A stretch of DNA of 39,680 nt from Acanthamoeba lenticulata (Eukaryota > Discosea > Longamoebia > Acanthamoebidae): positions 1 through 39,680 of the forward strand of contig NAVB01000449.1 in the NCBI GenBank assembly GCA_002179805.1, read 5' to 3'. Shown piece after piece: positions 28,968-39,680 of the stretch; positions within the stretch are counted from its first letter, which is position 1, and the number at the start of each line of letters is the position of its first letter. A program made the translations under genes and the position numbers. Below the pieces are notes generated by a model. That model was not told the DNA's origin and did no database searches. It saw nothing but the letters and a program-made list of their open reading frames with translations.

Positions 28968-31338
28968 TTACCCAATATCCGATGAGATTTTTTCTTCCTC
29001 CTCGACAGGTTGGTCCTTGGTCTCGGGCTCCTGGCCGGGCTGATCTTCTGGCGCGAGGCGTTGGGCCAACTGGTCGAGCGTGAGCGCCTCGCACTTGAAC
29101 ACCTGCGCAAACGGCTGCACGTTGCCCTGCGGATTGAACCTGCGCGAGTTTCAATGTCAGTCTCGAGCGAGGTTGAGTTGCGCCACAAGTCGACGAACCA
29201 CTGGAACGTGTTCTGGCCGTCGATGATGGCAAACACGACCATCTCAAACCGGCCATCTAATGCGATGAAGCACAACACCTGTCAGGTACTGTAGTAGTAG
29301 TGAATGGCGAAAGGGAGAGAGAGGGCCGTGGGCGAACGAACCAAAGCGGTCGCTGCGGAGCACCTCGCTGAAGAGGCGCGCGATGTGCTTGGGCGGGTTC
29401 CCAAACACGCCGCAGCCAAACGCGCCCAACACGATGCTGTCGTGTCCTGTTGGGTGCGTGAAGTTGGAGGTTTGAGTCGGACGACGAGAACGACAACGAC
29501 GACGACAATGATGATGATGATGATGATGGGCATACCGTTGTCCAGAGCGATGCTGAGGATGGCGGCGATCTTGCGCTTAAAGTTGGCGATGATGGCGTGC
29601 CCGCTAAGGCGCAGCTCGCCGTCGACTTCCTCCACGGGCGGGTTGGAATACGCCGCCACCGAGACGACGGACACCTGCCGCGGCTGCTCCATGAACGCAT
29701 ACCCCGCCGCCTCGCTCCTGCGCCCACGCACACGCGCACACGTGATGTGAGCCGCCGCTCGGCGCGAGATGAGCCGGTGCCGGGGCGGGCGGGACACGCA
29801 CCGGCGGAAGACGGTGACGTCGGGCGAGTAGAGGCCGCCAAACTCGGGGAGCGGGTAGCTCCACTGCCGCCCCGGGTCGGTCCGATAGGGGTCCTCGAGG
29901 CACTGAAACAGGTTCGACCGCCGAGTCAGGTTCTCTGCTCCGACGACGACAAGAACGAAGACGAAAAGAACGAAGACGACGATGGTAAGAATGAAGAAGA
30001 GAATGACGAAGAGGAAGAAGACGAGGCCAACCTTCCTGGGCGGCAGTGCCGTGGCGATAGCCGCCGCACGGATTCGAACGCGAGGCCATGTTGAGCACCG
30101 CTGGGCGGAGGCCGCGCGCGGATTGCAGGATGAGCGCGGCCTCGAGGCAATCGCCCTCCACGACGAGCATCTGCGTGGCCCGACGTCGATCGGTCTCCTC
30201 GCGAGACCTTCTCTTGGCACTCCTCTTCTTCTTCATCATCATCTTCTTCTTCATGACTTCTTTCTTTTCCTTCTTTTTGTTGCTTTGTTTCTTGTGGCGT
30301 CGCCGGCCGTTGTCGTCCTCGTCATCGTCTTCATCATTGTCATCGCCCTCATCGTCACCATTGCCCCCGCCAGAGGCCTCATCGTCGCCGCCTTTGGCGA
30401 CGTCCAGCGCGTAGACATGATCGGACTCGTAGCGCTTGGTCGCGGACGCCGCCCGCTGCATGGCCTCTGCGCGCAACGCAACGCAACGCGTAAGCCACGA
30501 CGACGCCAGCGTCATGGAGGAAGTTGAGAAGAAGGCGACACGCACTCCTGTTGAGGTGCACCTCGCGCACGACGGGCTGCTCGCCCGGCGGCGGCCGGTC
30601 GGCCACAAAGTACTTGCCTGGTTGGAGGCCAACGAAGACGATGATGAGCATGATGAGCATGATGAGCATGATGATGATGATGAGTAAGGCGGGAGGAGGA
30701 GGACGCGAACCGCGTAGCACAGCGTCGATGGTGCCGATCTGCACGATCTGACGCAGCTGCTTCAGCTTGGCCGAATTGAAGCGCGGCGCGTCGTCGTCGC
30801 CATACTGCTCGACCGCTTCTCCTTTTCCTTCTTCCTCTTCTTCATTTCCATTCTCCTCTTCTTCCTCCACTTCTTCTTGTTCCGCGGTCTCGTCGACCTC
30901 TTGTTCGTCTTCTTCTTCTTCTTCTTCATCAGCGGCGATGTCGTCATCGTCGACGACGGCTTCGGGGGAGGAAGGACGCCGCCGACGGCCAAAGCGGCCG
31001 CCGGAGCGCTCAAAGGCGCGCAGCCAGAGGTCAGCGTCGAAGATCTGCCGCAGCAGCGTGGGCCGCAGGGCCTTGACCGAGGCCACGGGCGGCCCGCCGT
31101 AGAAGTCGTCCGGCGGGAAGACCTCTGGCTTCACGCTCGACGGCGCGACGATCCCAAACGGCACGCGCAGCGCTGGTGCTCTGCATATAGGTGTGCATAT
31201 ATGCGTGTGTTTGCCCATCGTCACCACAACCACCGCGGCAAGAAGCAGGGGAGGAAGAGGGGGGAGGTCGAACCTGGCGTGGGCGGCACCGCGGCCGGTG
31301 CCCTTCTTGGCGCTCGTGTTCTTGGCGCTGGTGGCCAT
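28968..31338 (-). CDS. microbial-type PARG-like protein (macrodomain ADP-ribose glycohydrolase family)
   Basis: Multi-exon, from ATG 31338 (MATSAKNTSAKKGTGRGAAH) to TAA at 28968. The catalytic core is LVVEGDCLEAALIL, VLNMASRSNPCGGYRHG, then AAQEEN formed across an intron (about 29939-30038), LFQCLEDPYRTD, and HDSIVLGAFGCGVFGNPP with HIARLFSEVL. The family removes poly- or mono-ADP-ribose from proteins; the QEE pair is the catalytic site and is present. The usual GGG loop reads CGG. Two low-complexity inserts stand out: a Glu-rich one (~30790-30970) and an Asp/Gly then Lys-rich one (~30210-30400). The N-terminal VPFGIVAPSSVKPEVFPPDD block is likely family-specific. It ends with an acidic tail. 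Nuclear or cytosolic action is likely but not shown. Confidence 0.8.
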
Positions 31339-31517
31339 CGTCGCCAAACGATGGATCTGTGGTTTACACTTGGTTCCCCAAGCTTGAGTCCTCTTTTTCA
31401 AGGTTCCGAATAAAGAACGAAAAGCAATCGAGTTCGCTAAATTCCCTCTTCTTTATTTCTCGATAATCTCTTCTTTTTCTTTCAATTTCTTTGAGTTGTA
31501 ATTTTTTTAATTTATGT

Positions 31518-32608
31518 TCAGACGGCAAAGAGCCAGCGGTGGGCTGCCCAGGCGGTGAGCGAGACCGTGAGGTTGTCCCAGTCGTCGACCGGGAGCGACT
31601 CGACCAGCGCACAGGCGATCGTGACGACCACGAGGCCCGGCAGGCTGTGGGCCAGCCCGGCCGCCGCCGGCAGCCAGCCCTGGGTGCGGAACAGGTGAAC
31701 GAAGGCGCACTGGAAGACCAGCGAGGCCGCGACAAAGGCGCACGAGCCCGCCCACGACTTGGACCGGTTGTGCGGCAGCCGCGCGCTGGCCCCGTACTTG
31801 CGCCCGACCAAGTCGGCAAAGCCTGTTTTTGGTGATCATCGCGCGTGTGCGGTGAGCCGCAAGACACGACACGAGCGCACGACACACGCGCCAAGAAGAT
31901 GGGATGAGGAGAAGAACCGTCGCCGGCGCAGAGGATGAGCAGGACGGAGATGCCGACTAGCGACTCGCGCCAGTAGACGCACGTGCACACGACGAACACG
32001 ATTCCTGCAGGTGTCGACGACGGCGACCGCGCGTGTGCGTGAGTGCGCGACAGGGCTCGACCTCGTTAGGCTGTGGGGCGGCGCACCGTAAGTGAGCGGG
32101 CCCTTGAGGAGCTCAGTGCGGGCGCCCGTGCGCGAGAGCGACCGCACGGTCTTGTCGTCCTTGAGCACGCCCTGGTTGTTGCGCGCATTTGGGGGGGGGG
32201 GAGGTGAGAAGTTGAAACGACGGGCCCAGCGTGCCCACGACACAACACTGGTGGGCCACAGACGACGGACCAGGCCCAGCAGGGCGAAGCGGAGGGTGAT
32301 GAGGCCCGGCACGACAGCGGCCCAGTAACGAGAGTGCGGGTGGGCCGGGAAGGCCAACCAACACAAGATAAACCTGAACAAGAAGGCCAAGAGGACAAGC
32401 TAAGAAGAAAGATTTACAAGAATAATCATCAACAGAAAGAAAGCAAATGGAAGGCGCACAGGGGACCGGTGCCCACATGAACCCACTTGCGACAAGCCAC
32501 GGCAGAGAGCCAACCCCAATCACGGAGCAGCTCCATGGCCTTGAGCCAGGCGAGAGCCACCACTGTGGTGCCCACGGCCGCCACCCACGGCTGCTGTTGC
32601 TCCAACAT
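31518..32608 (-). CDS. phytol/farnesol/dolichol kinase-like membrane protein
   Basis: Multi-exon, from ATG 32608 (MLEQQQPWVAAVGTT) to TGA 31518. The first intron joins CRKWVHVGTGP to LFILCWLAFP, giving the family's first motif. Later come WAAVVPGLITLRFALLGL, ELLKGPLTYG, VCTCVYWRES, and CAGDGFADLVGRKYGASARL, which corresponds to the nucleotide-binding block of polyprenol kinases that use CTP. Several membrane helices are visible, and the C-terminus has two more (LAHSLPGLVVVTIACALVES). Plant members phosphorylate phytol or farnesol. An amoeba without a plastid would more likely use farnesol, geranylgeraniol or dolichol. It is likely in the ER. The intron near 32190 contains an 11-G run. Confidence 0.75.
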
Positions 32609-32722
32609 TTTTGAATTAAAGTAATTTTTAAGTTGATTTTTTGAATTAAAGTGTTTTTTCAAGTTGATTTTATTTTTTATTTTTTTAAAGTTGTTGTTTT
32701 TACATCATGAACACCGCCAGCC

Positions 32723-34133
32723 TCACACCAAGTCCCTGATCAAGTAGACGAGCCAGGCAGCGGCGAGCACACCCCGGCAGATGTACATGACCACTTTGTC
32801 GGTGACGGTCCCTCGCGCGCGGAACCAGAGCAGCAGCTGCGTCAAGGCAAGCAGCGAGTAGCAGATCGCCGGCGTGGCCACGCGCCAAACGGTCGAGAAC
32901 TCGGACATCAACGCTAACTTGACCGTGAAGGGAAACAGCGCAACCATCATGCAGTGGCCCAGAGCGACGGAGAACATGACGGATGTGGGCTTCCGGGTCA
33001 TGGCCGACAGGTAGTGCTGCAAGTACCAGTGGAGCCCAAGTACGGCAAAGGACACGAACTGGCCAACCACGGCGCGCCACTCTTCACGGAGGAACTGTTT
33101 GGTCAAAAATAAAAAAATAAATAAATAAACAGGTCAGCGCGCGCCACAACATAGGCAAAGCAAACAAACGTACGGCCACCGCAAGCGACTCGGAATGGTC
33201 GTGCGAAGCGGGGTACTTGATCTCGATGAGGAACAGCGTCACGGCCACGGCGTACACGCCATCGGTGAAGAGGTCGATCCTCTCGCGCGGGAAGCCCTCA
33301 GGCAGCAGCACATTGAGGGCTTTGTCCGTGCGCGTGAGGAAGTACAGCACCGCAAGTGCGATGATGGTGGCCAGGAAGATGTAGATATGATCGTCTGAGG
33401 GGACGAACGTGCTGGCGATCATCACGCTCACCAGGATGGCGATGTAGCCGATGTAATAGGCCAGCTCGTGATACATGGCTGACCTGCCGTTGGCGACCGT
33501 GCAGCCCAGTTCAGACATGCGGATGCAGTAGAGAAACAGCACGAGACTCGACACGTTGATGGCCACGAAGATGCCGCCAAAGAAATAGATGGCCGACTGG
33601 TCAAGGAAGGACTGCATCAGGCTTTGGAGCCCGAAGGTGAAGAGCGAAAGGCAAGCGATGAAGAGCAGGCCCAGAGCCAGAGCGACCGGGTCGTGGGCCG
33701 CCCGCTCGCCGAGCCATTGGAATGTGAGGTAGGTGTTGGTCAGGATGGTGGCCATCAGAATGAAGCCTATCGCGAGTGTGAGCACGAGGAATGGCAAATA
33801 TACGCGCTCTCCAGTGGGCTCGTTGAGGGCCTCCATGAGCGAGAGGACCGTGAGGGTGACCACAATCCCCGCAAGCGCGTCTGGACAATAAAAATACATA
33901 ATTAAATGGTAGAATAAAGAAAGCGACAACTCCGACAGCAGGCGAGGGTGCTGTCGGAGGGTGGGCGCTGTGGGAGGGAAGTGTTTGATACCAATCCACA
34001 TCTCCAGACGAGTGATTTCCCTCTCCTCTTCATGACCGGCCAGCTGGTGATGGTCGCACTTGGCCGCTTCAATGTCTTGTACGGAGAGCAAAGGCCGTAC
34101 TTCGCCGGTTGGTTGTGCGTGCTGAAGCTTCAT
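32723..34133 (-). CDS. TMEM175-like potassium/proton channel (406 aa)
   Basis: Three exons (34133-33992, 33880-33174, 33094-32723) give 407 codons. The family signature Arg-x3-Phe-Ser-Asp occurs in each of two six-helix repeats: repeat 1 has RLEMWID (42-48, formed across the first intron; Phe is Trp and Ser is Ile) and repeat 2 has RIDLFTDG from residue 248 (Ser is Thr). Helices follow as VVTLTVLSLMEALN, LTLAIGFILMATILT and others. TMEM175 is the lysosomal K+ and H+ channel in animals. The N-terminus holds EVRPLL at 11-16, an acidic dileucine signal for endolysosomal sorting. An ATG at 34133 is the first in frame; no ATG is present in the upstream open frame. Confidence 0.85.
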
Positions 34134-34272
34134 GGTGCGCGACTGGCCGCCGTACGCCAGCAAAGGAGCAAAAAGCAAGAGCACTTGCGTGCGGGTGTGC
34201 GTTATGTGAACTCCTAACCGCAATGGTAGGGCGAGTTTTCCACAGCGGTCTTAATGCCCCAAAAAATTGATT

Positions 34273-34344
34273 CACGCACGGTGGGACTTGAACCCACAGT
34301 CTTCCGCTCCGGAGGCGGACGCCTTACCATTAGGCCACGCGCGT
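34273..34344 (-). tRNA. tRNA-Arg(CCG), second copy
   Basis: On the minus strand the 72 bases are identical to the tRNA at 17057-17128, with the same CCG anticodon. The match extends four bases upstream (GGAA) and about eight downstream, followed by a T-run terminator. The two copies are inverted relative to each other. Confidence 0.95.
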
Positions 34345-34724
34345 TTCCATATTTGAATCGTGTGCTTAGGTTGTTTTATTCAAGTGCAAACGGGTAAGCT
34401 CGTTACCAGGCGGGGCGGGGTTTCCGGGTAAGGTCCGGGCTGCCGACAAAAGGCTCGCTTGGAGGGCGCAGGTTCTTCGTGCTTTCGTTCCCACCCGACT
34501 CGCCGACCACCGTCGAATCTGTTCTCTCCCGCACCCAACCGCATCAGCAATCCAGCCCTCTGGTAAAAGGCTGCCTTCTCATATACCTGTACGTACGTGC
34601 ACGCACACACAACGATCTGTGGGTTTTCGCTGCCGATCTGACTGGAGTGGTGTTGCAGGGGCTAGGATTTTTCGATCGGTTATTCAAGATTTCGACTTCT
34701 TCGCTTCCATCAGCATCGACCAAG

Positions 34725-36963
34725 ATGGTCCTCACCACGCCTGCTCTCAACCCGAAGAAGGAGCGCACCTCCTTCACCAAGGACGAGCTTGCCAAGCTCT
34801 GGGTCCTCCACGGCCAGGTCTACGACTTCACTGACTTTGTCAAGAACCATCCGGCTGGCAGCAAGGCCATCTTGCTCGGGCGCGGCCGCGACTGCACCGT
34901 ACTCTTTGAGTCCTATCACACCATCCTCCCGTCCGATGCCCTCCTCGAGAAGTACCGCGTTTCCGCCCCCAACGTACGTCGTCCCCAAACACTACTTTTT
35001 ATTCTTTTTACATTTTGCGCTGTTACTGTTACCGCAGAAGCACCGAGTGGTGCAGTTGAAATCGTCTTTGTGTCGAATCGTTTGCGAATCTTCTTCTCCC
35101 TCCCCATCTCTCTCTGTCTCCGTCCCCTTTTGCTTTATTTGTTTTTTGCCAAATTAGCAAGCGCGTCGCCAATTGGACGGCTTGACGCCACTTCCCGCGC
35201 TGTTTCCGGCCGATCGCCGTTCTCCTTCCTTTTAATTCCGGAGTCCCCGCCACGCCCCTTCCACACGTGTTCACACGTGCTCGCCGCGAGGCTTTCCCAT
35301 GTGTCTGTCCTCTGCGACGAGCACTCCTCCGAGCCGTGTGCACAACACGGACCCTCACTCACACTTTCTCGTTCACTTCACAGGCCAAGCTCGAGGCCAG
35401 CCGCTCGGCCAAGCTCTTCTCCTTTGAAGACGGTGGCTTCTATCACACCCTCAAGCAGCGGTGCGTGTTTCTATTCTGTATTATTATTATTCGTCATTTT
35501 ATTCGTCATTTCAAGTATTACTTTGTGGCCGCCCTGGGCTTATTGGACTGCGGACAACAAACACCACAGAACACGGGAGTATTTCAAGAAGAACAACCTG
35601 AGCACCAAGGCCACGACGCTCGACGTCCTGTTCTTCGTGGTGACTGTGCTCAGCATCTACTTTTGCACATGGGCCGCCTTCGTGCAGGGCTCCCTCATCG
35701 CCGCCGTCCTCCACGTACCGTCCCTTTTTCTTATTTTATTAAGCAGTTATTTATCATTTTAGTTTTATAATTATTTTTATTTCCGCGGATTGCTGACCCA
35801 ATACAATAATAAAAACAGGGAATCGGTCGTGCGCTGTGTATCATACAACCGACCCACGCGACGTCGCACTACGCCATGTTCAAGTCGGTCTGGCTCAACC
35901 AGTGGGGCTACAGGATCGCCATGTCCCTCAGCGGCTCGTCGCCGGCCCAGTGGACCACCAAGCACATCATTAACCACCACGTCGAGACCAACCTCTGCCC
36001 CACGGACGATGACACCATGTACCCCGTCAAGGTACAGGCTTCTACTTGATGTTTGTTCTTATTCTTATTATTATTAGACATGATGATGACGAAGCTCACC
36101 GTATGATTGTGCAGCGCATCCTGCACGAGTTCCCGCGTCTGTTCTTCCACCGCTACCAGCACGTCTACATCTGGCTGGTCTACCCGTTCACCACCATCCT
36201 GTGGCACTTCTCCAACCTTGTCAAGCTCGTGCTCGGCGCCCTCCGCGGCCAGATGTATGAGGGCATCGCCAAGGTACAACTCGCTAAACATTATCATTTA
36301 TCAACTTGAAAAAAAAACGTGTATTAATAATATGTTGTTATTTCTGGAATGCAGGTGAGCCAGGAGACGTCTGGCGATTGGGTGGAGACGGTGATGACGC
36401 TTCTGTTCTTCACCTTCTTCCGCTTCCTGCTGCCCTTCGTGTGCCTGCCGTTCCCGACGGCGCTGGCTGTGTTCATGCTCTCCGAGTGGACCTGCTCGAC
36501 CTGGTTCTCGCTGCAGTTTGCCGTGAGCCACGAGGTCGATGAGTGCGTCGAGCACGAGAAGAGCCTGCTCGACACCCTCAAGGCCAACGAGGCCAAGGGC
36601 GTCACCCAGACCGGCCTCGTCGACTGGGGCGCCCACCAGGTGCTCTCGTCGCACAACTACGGTGTCGACTCGCTCCTGTCGCTCCACCTCAGCGGCGGCC
36701 TCAACCTCCAGATCGAGCACCACTTGTTCCCCTCGATCCACTATTCCCACTATCCTGGTACTGCGCCTTCTTCTCCTTCATGGTGTTGTTGGTGTTGTTG
36801 TTGTTCCTGTGGTCTGACGCGGTCATCATTATGTGCAGCCCTGTCCAAGATCGTGAGGCAGACGTGCAAGGAGTTCAACTTGCCCTACATCCAGTCGGGC
36901 TCGATGATGGGTGCCGTGGCCAAGCACTACCAGCAGCTCAAGAAGATGGGCGCCGAAAACTAG
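34725..36963 (+). CDS. cytochrome b5-fused front-end fatty acid desaturase (456 aa)
   Basis: Seven exons (34725-34973, 35384-35460, 35570-35714, 35819-36031, 36115-36273, 36355-36757, 36839-36963) sum to 457 codons. The N-terminal cytochrome b5 domain has HPAG at 42-45 and a second haem His at H65 (SYHTILP). The desaturase part carries the three His boxes: HATSH (170-174), HIINHH (206-211) and QIEHH (400-404). The Gln in the third box and the b5 fusion mark front-end desaturases, which add double bonds between an existing one and the carboxyl end (delta-5, -6 or -8); the exact position is not visible. Membrane helices lie between boxes, fitting an ER enzyme. The first intron is long (410 bases). 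HPAG replaces the more common HPGG. The sequence before the ATG appears spliced or untranslated. Confidence 0.9.
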
Positions 36964-37206
36964 ACCAGCAGAGGAAGAGAGGGAGACCATAGATGGTCGT
37001 TTTTGTCGGAATAAAACCCATTTGCGAAATCATTAAAATTATAAAAAACATTAAAAATTCTTTTTCCCAAGGCGGAACAAGAAAAAGGATAGAAGCATCG
37101 CCGCGGAACGAAGAAAAAGAAGGAAACGGCGACATCTCCATCTCATCAACCCTTTTTCATCACGGCCGAAAAGCCCGCAAATTGAAACGCACGAGAAGAT
37201 AAGACG

Positions 37207-39680
37207 ATGCCAAAGAGAGGAGGAAAGCCAAAGGGAGAGCTGGGTCGAGCAATCTCGCGTGACAAAGATAGAAAGCGGAGGGCCGCCCCTACCACACATG
37301 ACAAAATCAATGTACGTGCCAAAAATTGGCAGCATATACTTCATTACGCCACCAATTCACCCCATTTGGGTGCAGTTCTATCCGACGGATATTGAGGAGA
37401 CACAGAAGAAAGCGCAGCTAAACAAGCTTAATTCGCTCACGCAAACGAGCGATTTGGGTGATTTCCTCTTGCAAGCCGATCTCGCGGAGAAGGAGTTCTT
37501 GGCTGAGAAGCAGAACGTCGTTGTCCTCACCTCGCAGGCGTATACGGGTACATGATCTCCCACTTGCAGGCAAATAACTCTTGCATCTCACCCCTTCATT
37601 TGCGTAATCTCGTCCCAGTTCGTACGCAGGCCACTGCGAAACAGCTTGAGCTGCAGCTCAAGTATGCCAACGACCTCAGGGTCCCTCGACGGTGCGTCAT
37701 GACCCGCCCTCATCTCGTGCACCGTCTCTTGTTCTGGTCTCACATCTGTTGTTACAACGTACAGGCCCGCGTGGGACGCCAAGATGACGCCCCTGGAGCT
37801 GGACCACAACGAGAAGCAGGCCTTCCTCGAATGGCGCAAGTCTCTCGCCCTGTTGGAGCAGCAAGAGGACCTCGTGCTGACCCCGTTCGAGAAGAACCTC
37901 GAGGTGTGGCGTCAGCTGTGGCGCGTCGTCGAGCGCTCCCATGTCATCGTCCAGATCGTAGACGCGCGCAACCCAATGGTGATGTGCACAGATCTGGACC
38001 GCTACGTACAAGAGGTGGATCCGACCAAGAAGAGCCTCCTCCTCGTTAACAAGTCTGACCTCCTCACTACGCGCCAGCGGTACGACTCTGACATTTCCTT
38101 TCTTTTCCATTTTTCTGTTTATTTGGACAAATTGTTAATGCTTTTGAAAACAGGCACTTGTGGACGCGCTACTTCCACAAGCAGGGCCTCAAGTTCCTGT
38201 TCTGGTCGGCCAACTACGAGAAGATGCGACAGGAGGCTGAGCTCAAGCGCTTGGCCGAAGAGAATGGCGAAGGCGAAGATGAGGCACGTGAATCGCAACC
38301 GGCCGTCCGCCACCGTCAGCCAAAGCGTCAGCCGCAGCTCGATGAGGTAGACGAAGATGAAGATGAAGAGGACGACGATGAAGAGGAAGAGGAGGAGGAA
38401 GGCTCGCAGGACGAAGACGAGGCCGCCGCCGCGCGGGCTGAGGCCGAAGAGGGTCCCCTCTCCACCGAGGAGGCGCAAGACGACGGCGCTGCCGACGACG
38501 AAGACGATGAGGCTGAAGAGGCCGAAAACGACAACGTTGAGGAGGAGGCAGCGGGCGAGAGCCAGCCTCAGGCTCAGGAGGAGGAAGGTGACGAAACCGC
38601 TGCGACGACGACAACGACCACCGCCGCGCCGGCCGAGGCTACTGGCCAGGACGAGGAAGAGTTGTCAGAGGAAGAGGTCGAGCGTCTTTCGCGGATTCAT
38701 GGAATCGACGATCTGCTTGAGCACATCCTGGCCTATTGCCCGCCTAAGCAGAGTACGGATTCCTGGCACTCCACGCTTGCGCACGCGTGCATTCCTTACA
38801 TTTCATGCTTGCCCCATACACAGAGGGCGGTGGCGTCGTGGTGGGCATGGTGGGCTACCCGAACGTGGGTAAGTCGTCCACGATCAACGTGCTGTGCGGC
38901 GAGAAGAAGGTCAACGTGTCGATGACGCCCGGCAAGACGAAGCATCTGCAGACCATCAAGCTCAGCGACCAGATCATGCTGTGCGATTGTCCGGGTCTCG
39001 TCTTCCCGTCCTTCCTCACCACCAAGGCCGACATGATCTGCAGCGGCCTTCTCCCCATCGACCACATGCGCGATCCGCGCCCGCCCGTCGCCCTCGTACG
39101 CGCCTTCCTCCTCTTTCTCGCCTACGCATGCGTGTGTGCGGCGCGCATGTGCGGTGGCTGATCCGAACGCGCGTATGGACAAATGAAGGTGTGCGAGCGG
39201 TTACCGCGGAGCCTCTTGGAGAGCATCTACGGCATCATGCTCCCGCGACCGACTGAGGAAGAGGATCCCAACAGACCGCCGACTCCGAGCGAGCTGCTCA
39301 AGGCCTACGGTCGCATCCGCGGCTTCATGACGGTCCACGGCTCGCCTGACGAATCGCGCGCCGCCCGTATCATCCTCAAGGACTACGTCGCTGTACGCTC
39401 CTCCTGAGCTTTTGTGCATTCCTGGCATTCCAAGGCTCACAATGATGATGATGACGATCACCAAACAGGGCAAGCTGCTGTATTGCCACCCAGTGCCGGG
39501 CCGCGAGAAGGAGTTCAAGCAGTGGTGGGACGAGGAGAACGCGCGTGAGCAGTACCGCTCCTTCGGGTGGGAAGTCAAGGACACCCTCCGCCTCCCCGCC
39601 GAGGAGGAGAGCAACATGATCAAGCAACGCCGCGAGCGACTCGCTGAAAGGGTTCGTCTCCAATTTTTTTTCAAGAGTAT
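37207..39680 (+). CDS. LSG1: LSG1 family large-subunit GTPase (incomplete at right edge)
   Basis: LSG1 releases the export adaptor NMD3 from late 60S ribosomal subunits in the cytoplasm. The start MPKRGGKPKGELGRAISR matches the family. The first intron joins DKIN to FYPTDIEETQ. Then come LTPFEKNLEVWRQLW, VVERSHVIVQIVDARNP, NKSDLL (G4), and only later GYPNVGKSS (G1), TPGKTKHLQT and DCPGLVFPS (G3). This circularly permuted order is diagnostic. Between G4/G5 and G1 lies a long Asp/Glu-rich insert (~38250-38690). Downstream, LLESIYGIMLP, GRIRGFMTVHGSPDE and RIILKDYVAGKLLYCHPVPG fit the C-terminal domain. The gene runs off the window, so its last residues are unseen. Confidence 0.93.

Noticed and set aside
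1..39680. A linked defence, biosynthetic or selfish gene system across the window
   Set aside because: Neighbouring genes have unrelated conserved roles and mixed strands; I saw no transposase, integrase, reverse transcriptase or toxin-antitoxin pair.

Overview
This looks like nuclear DNA from an amoebozoan, most likely Acanthamoeba castellanii or a close relative. The reasons are GC-rich exons cut by many short GT-AG introns, AT-rich or pyrimidine-rich introns, eukaryotic single tRNA genes scattered between protein genes, an SH2-carrying SHK-type kinase (a family known from Dictyostelium), an RFX factor, and an F-box protein with 27-residue ankyrin-like repeats. The species is an inference from gene content; no sequence search was run.

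Layout. 0-0.8 kb: a tRNA-Gln-like gene with a mismatched acceptor, a tRNA-Ile, a doubtful coding remnant and one small membrane ORF. 1.2-2.4 kb (-): an N-formylglutamate amidohydrolase-like enzyme. 2.9-9.5 kb (+): a multi-exon SH2 kinase with a low-complexity N-terminus and a coiled coil. 10.2-13.2 kb (+): an RFX transcription factor and a two-pass membrane protein with a Cys-rich repeat. 13.3-14.4 kb (-): a cytochrome b561. 14.6-16.7 kb (+): a SMYD-type SET/MYND protein. 16.8-17.1 kb: two tRNA-Arg genes. 17.2-19.5 kb (+): an ODR4 homologue. 19.6-21.0 kb (-): the F-box/repeat protein. 21.15 kb: an intact tRNA-Gln. 21.3-25.8 kb (-): a CLU-family protein. 26.2-28.9 kb (+): a plant-type (class II) PRPP synthetase and a MYND-finger protein. 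29.0-34.1 kb (-): a microbial-type PARG-like protein, a polyprenol/phytol kinase-like protein and a TMEM175-like channel. 34.3 kb (-): tRNA-Arg. 34.7-37.0 kb (+): a cytochrome b5-fusion front-end desaturase. 37.2 kb to the right edge (+): LSG1, incomplete.

The genes look like unrelated housekeeping and signalling genes packed closely (68-80 bp between some neighbours), not an operon or defence island. For six spliced genes I placed every exon boundary by hand, and the lengths sum to a whole number of codons: 261 aa amidohydrolase, 313 aa membrane protein, 246 aa b561, 349 aa PRPP synthetase, 406 aa TMEM175-like and 456 aa desaturase. The RFX gene (485 aa) also closes with one intron. The MYND gene (291 aa) closes only if a 10-base string that looks like the two ends of an intron is removed. 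The most unusual items are that string, the mismatched tRNA-Gln, the SHK kinase with HLD in place of HRD, the young repeats in the F-box gene, and triplet-repeat expansions coding acidic inserts in several unrelated proteins.
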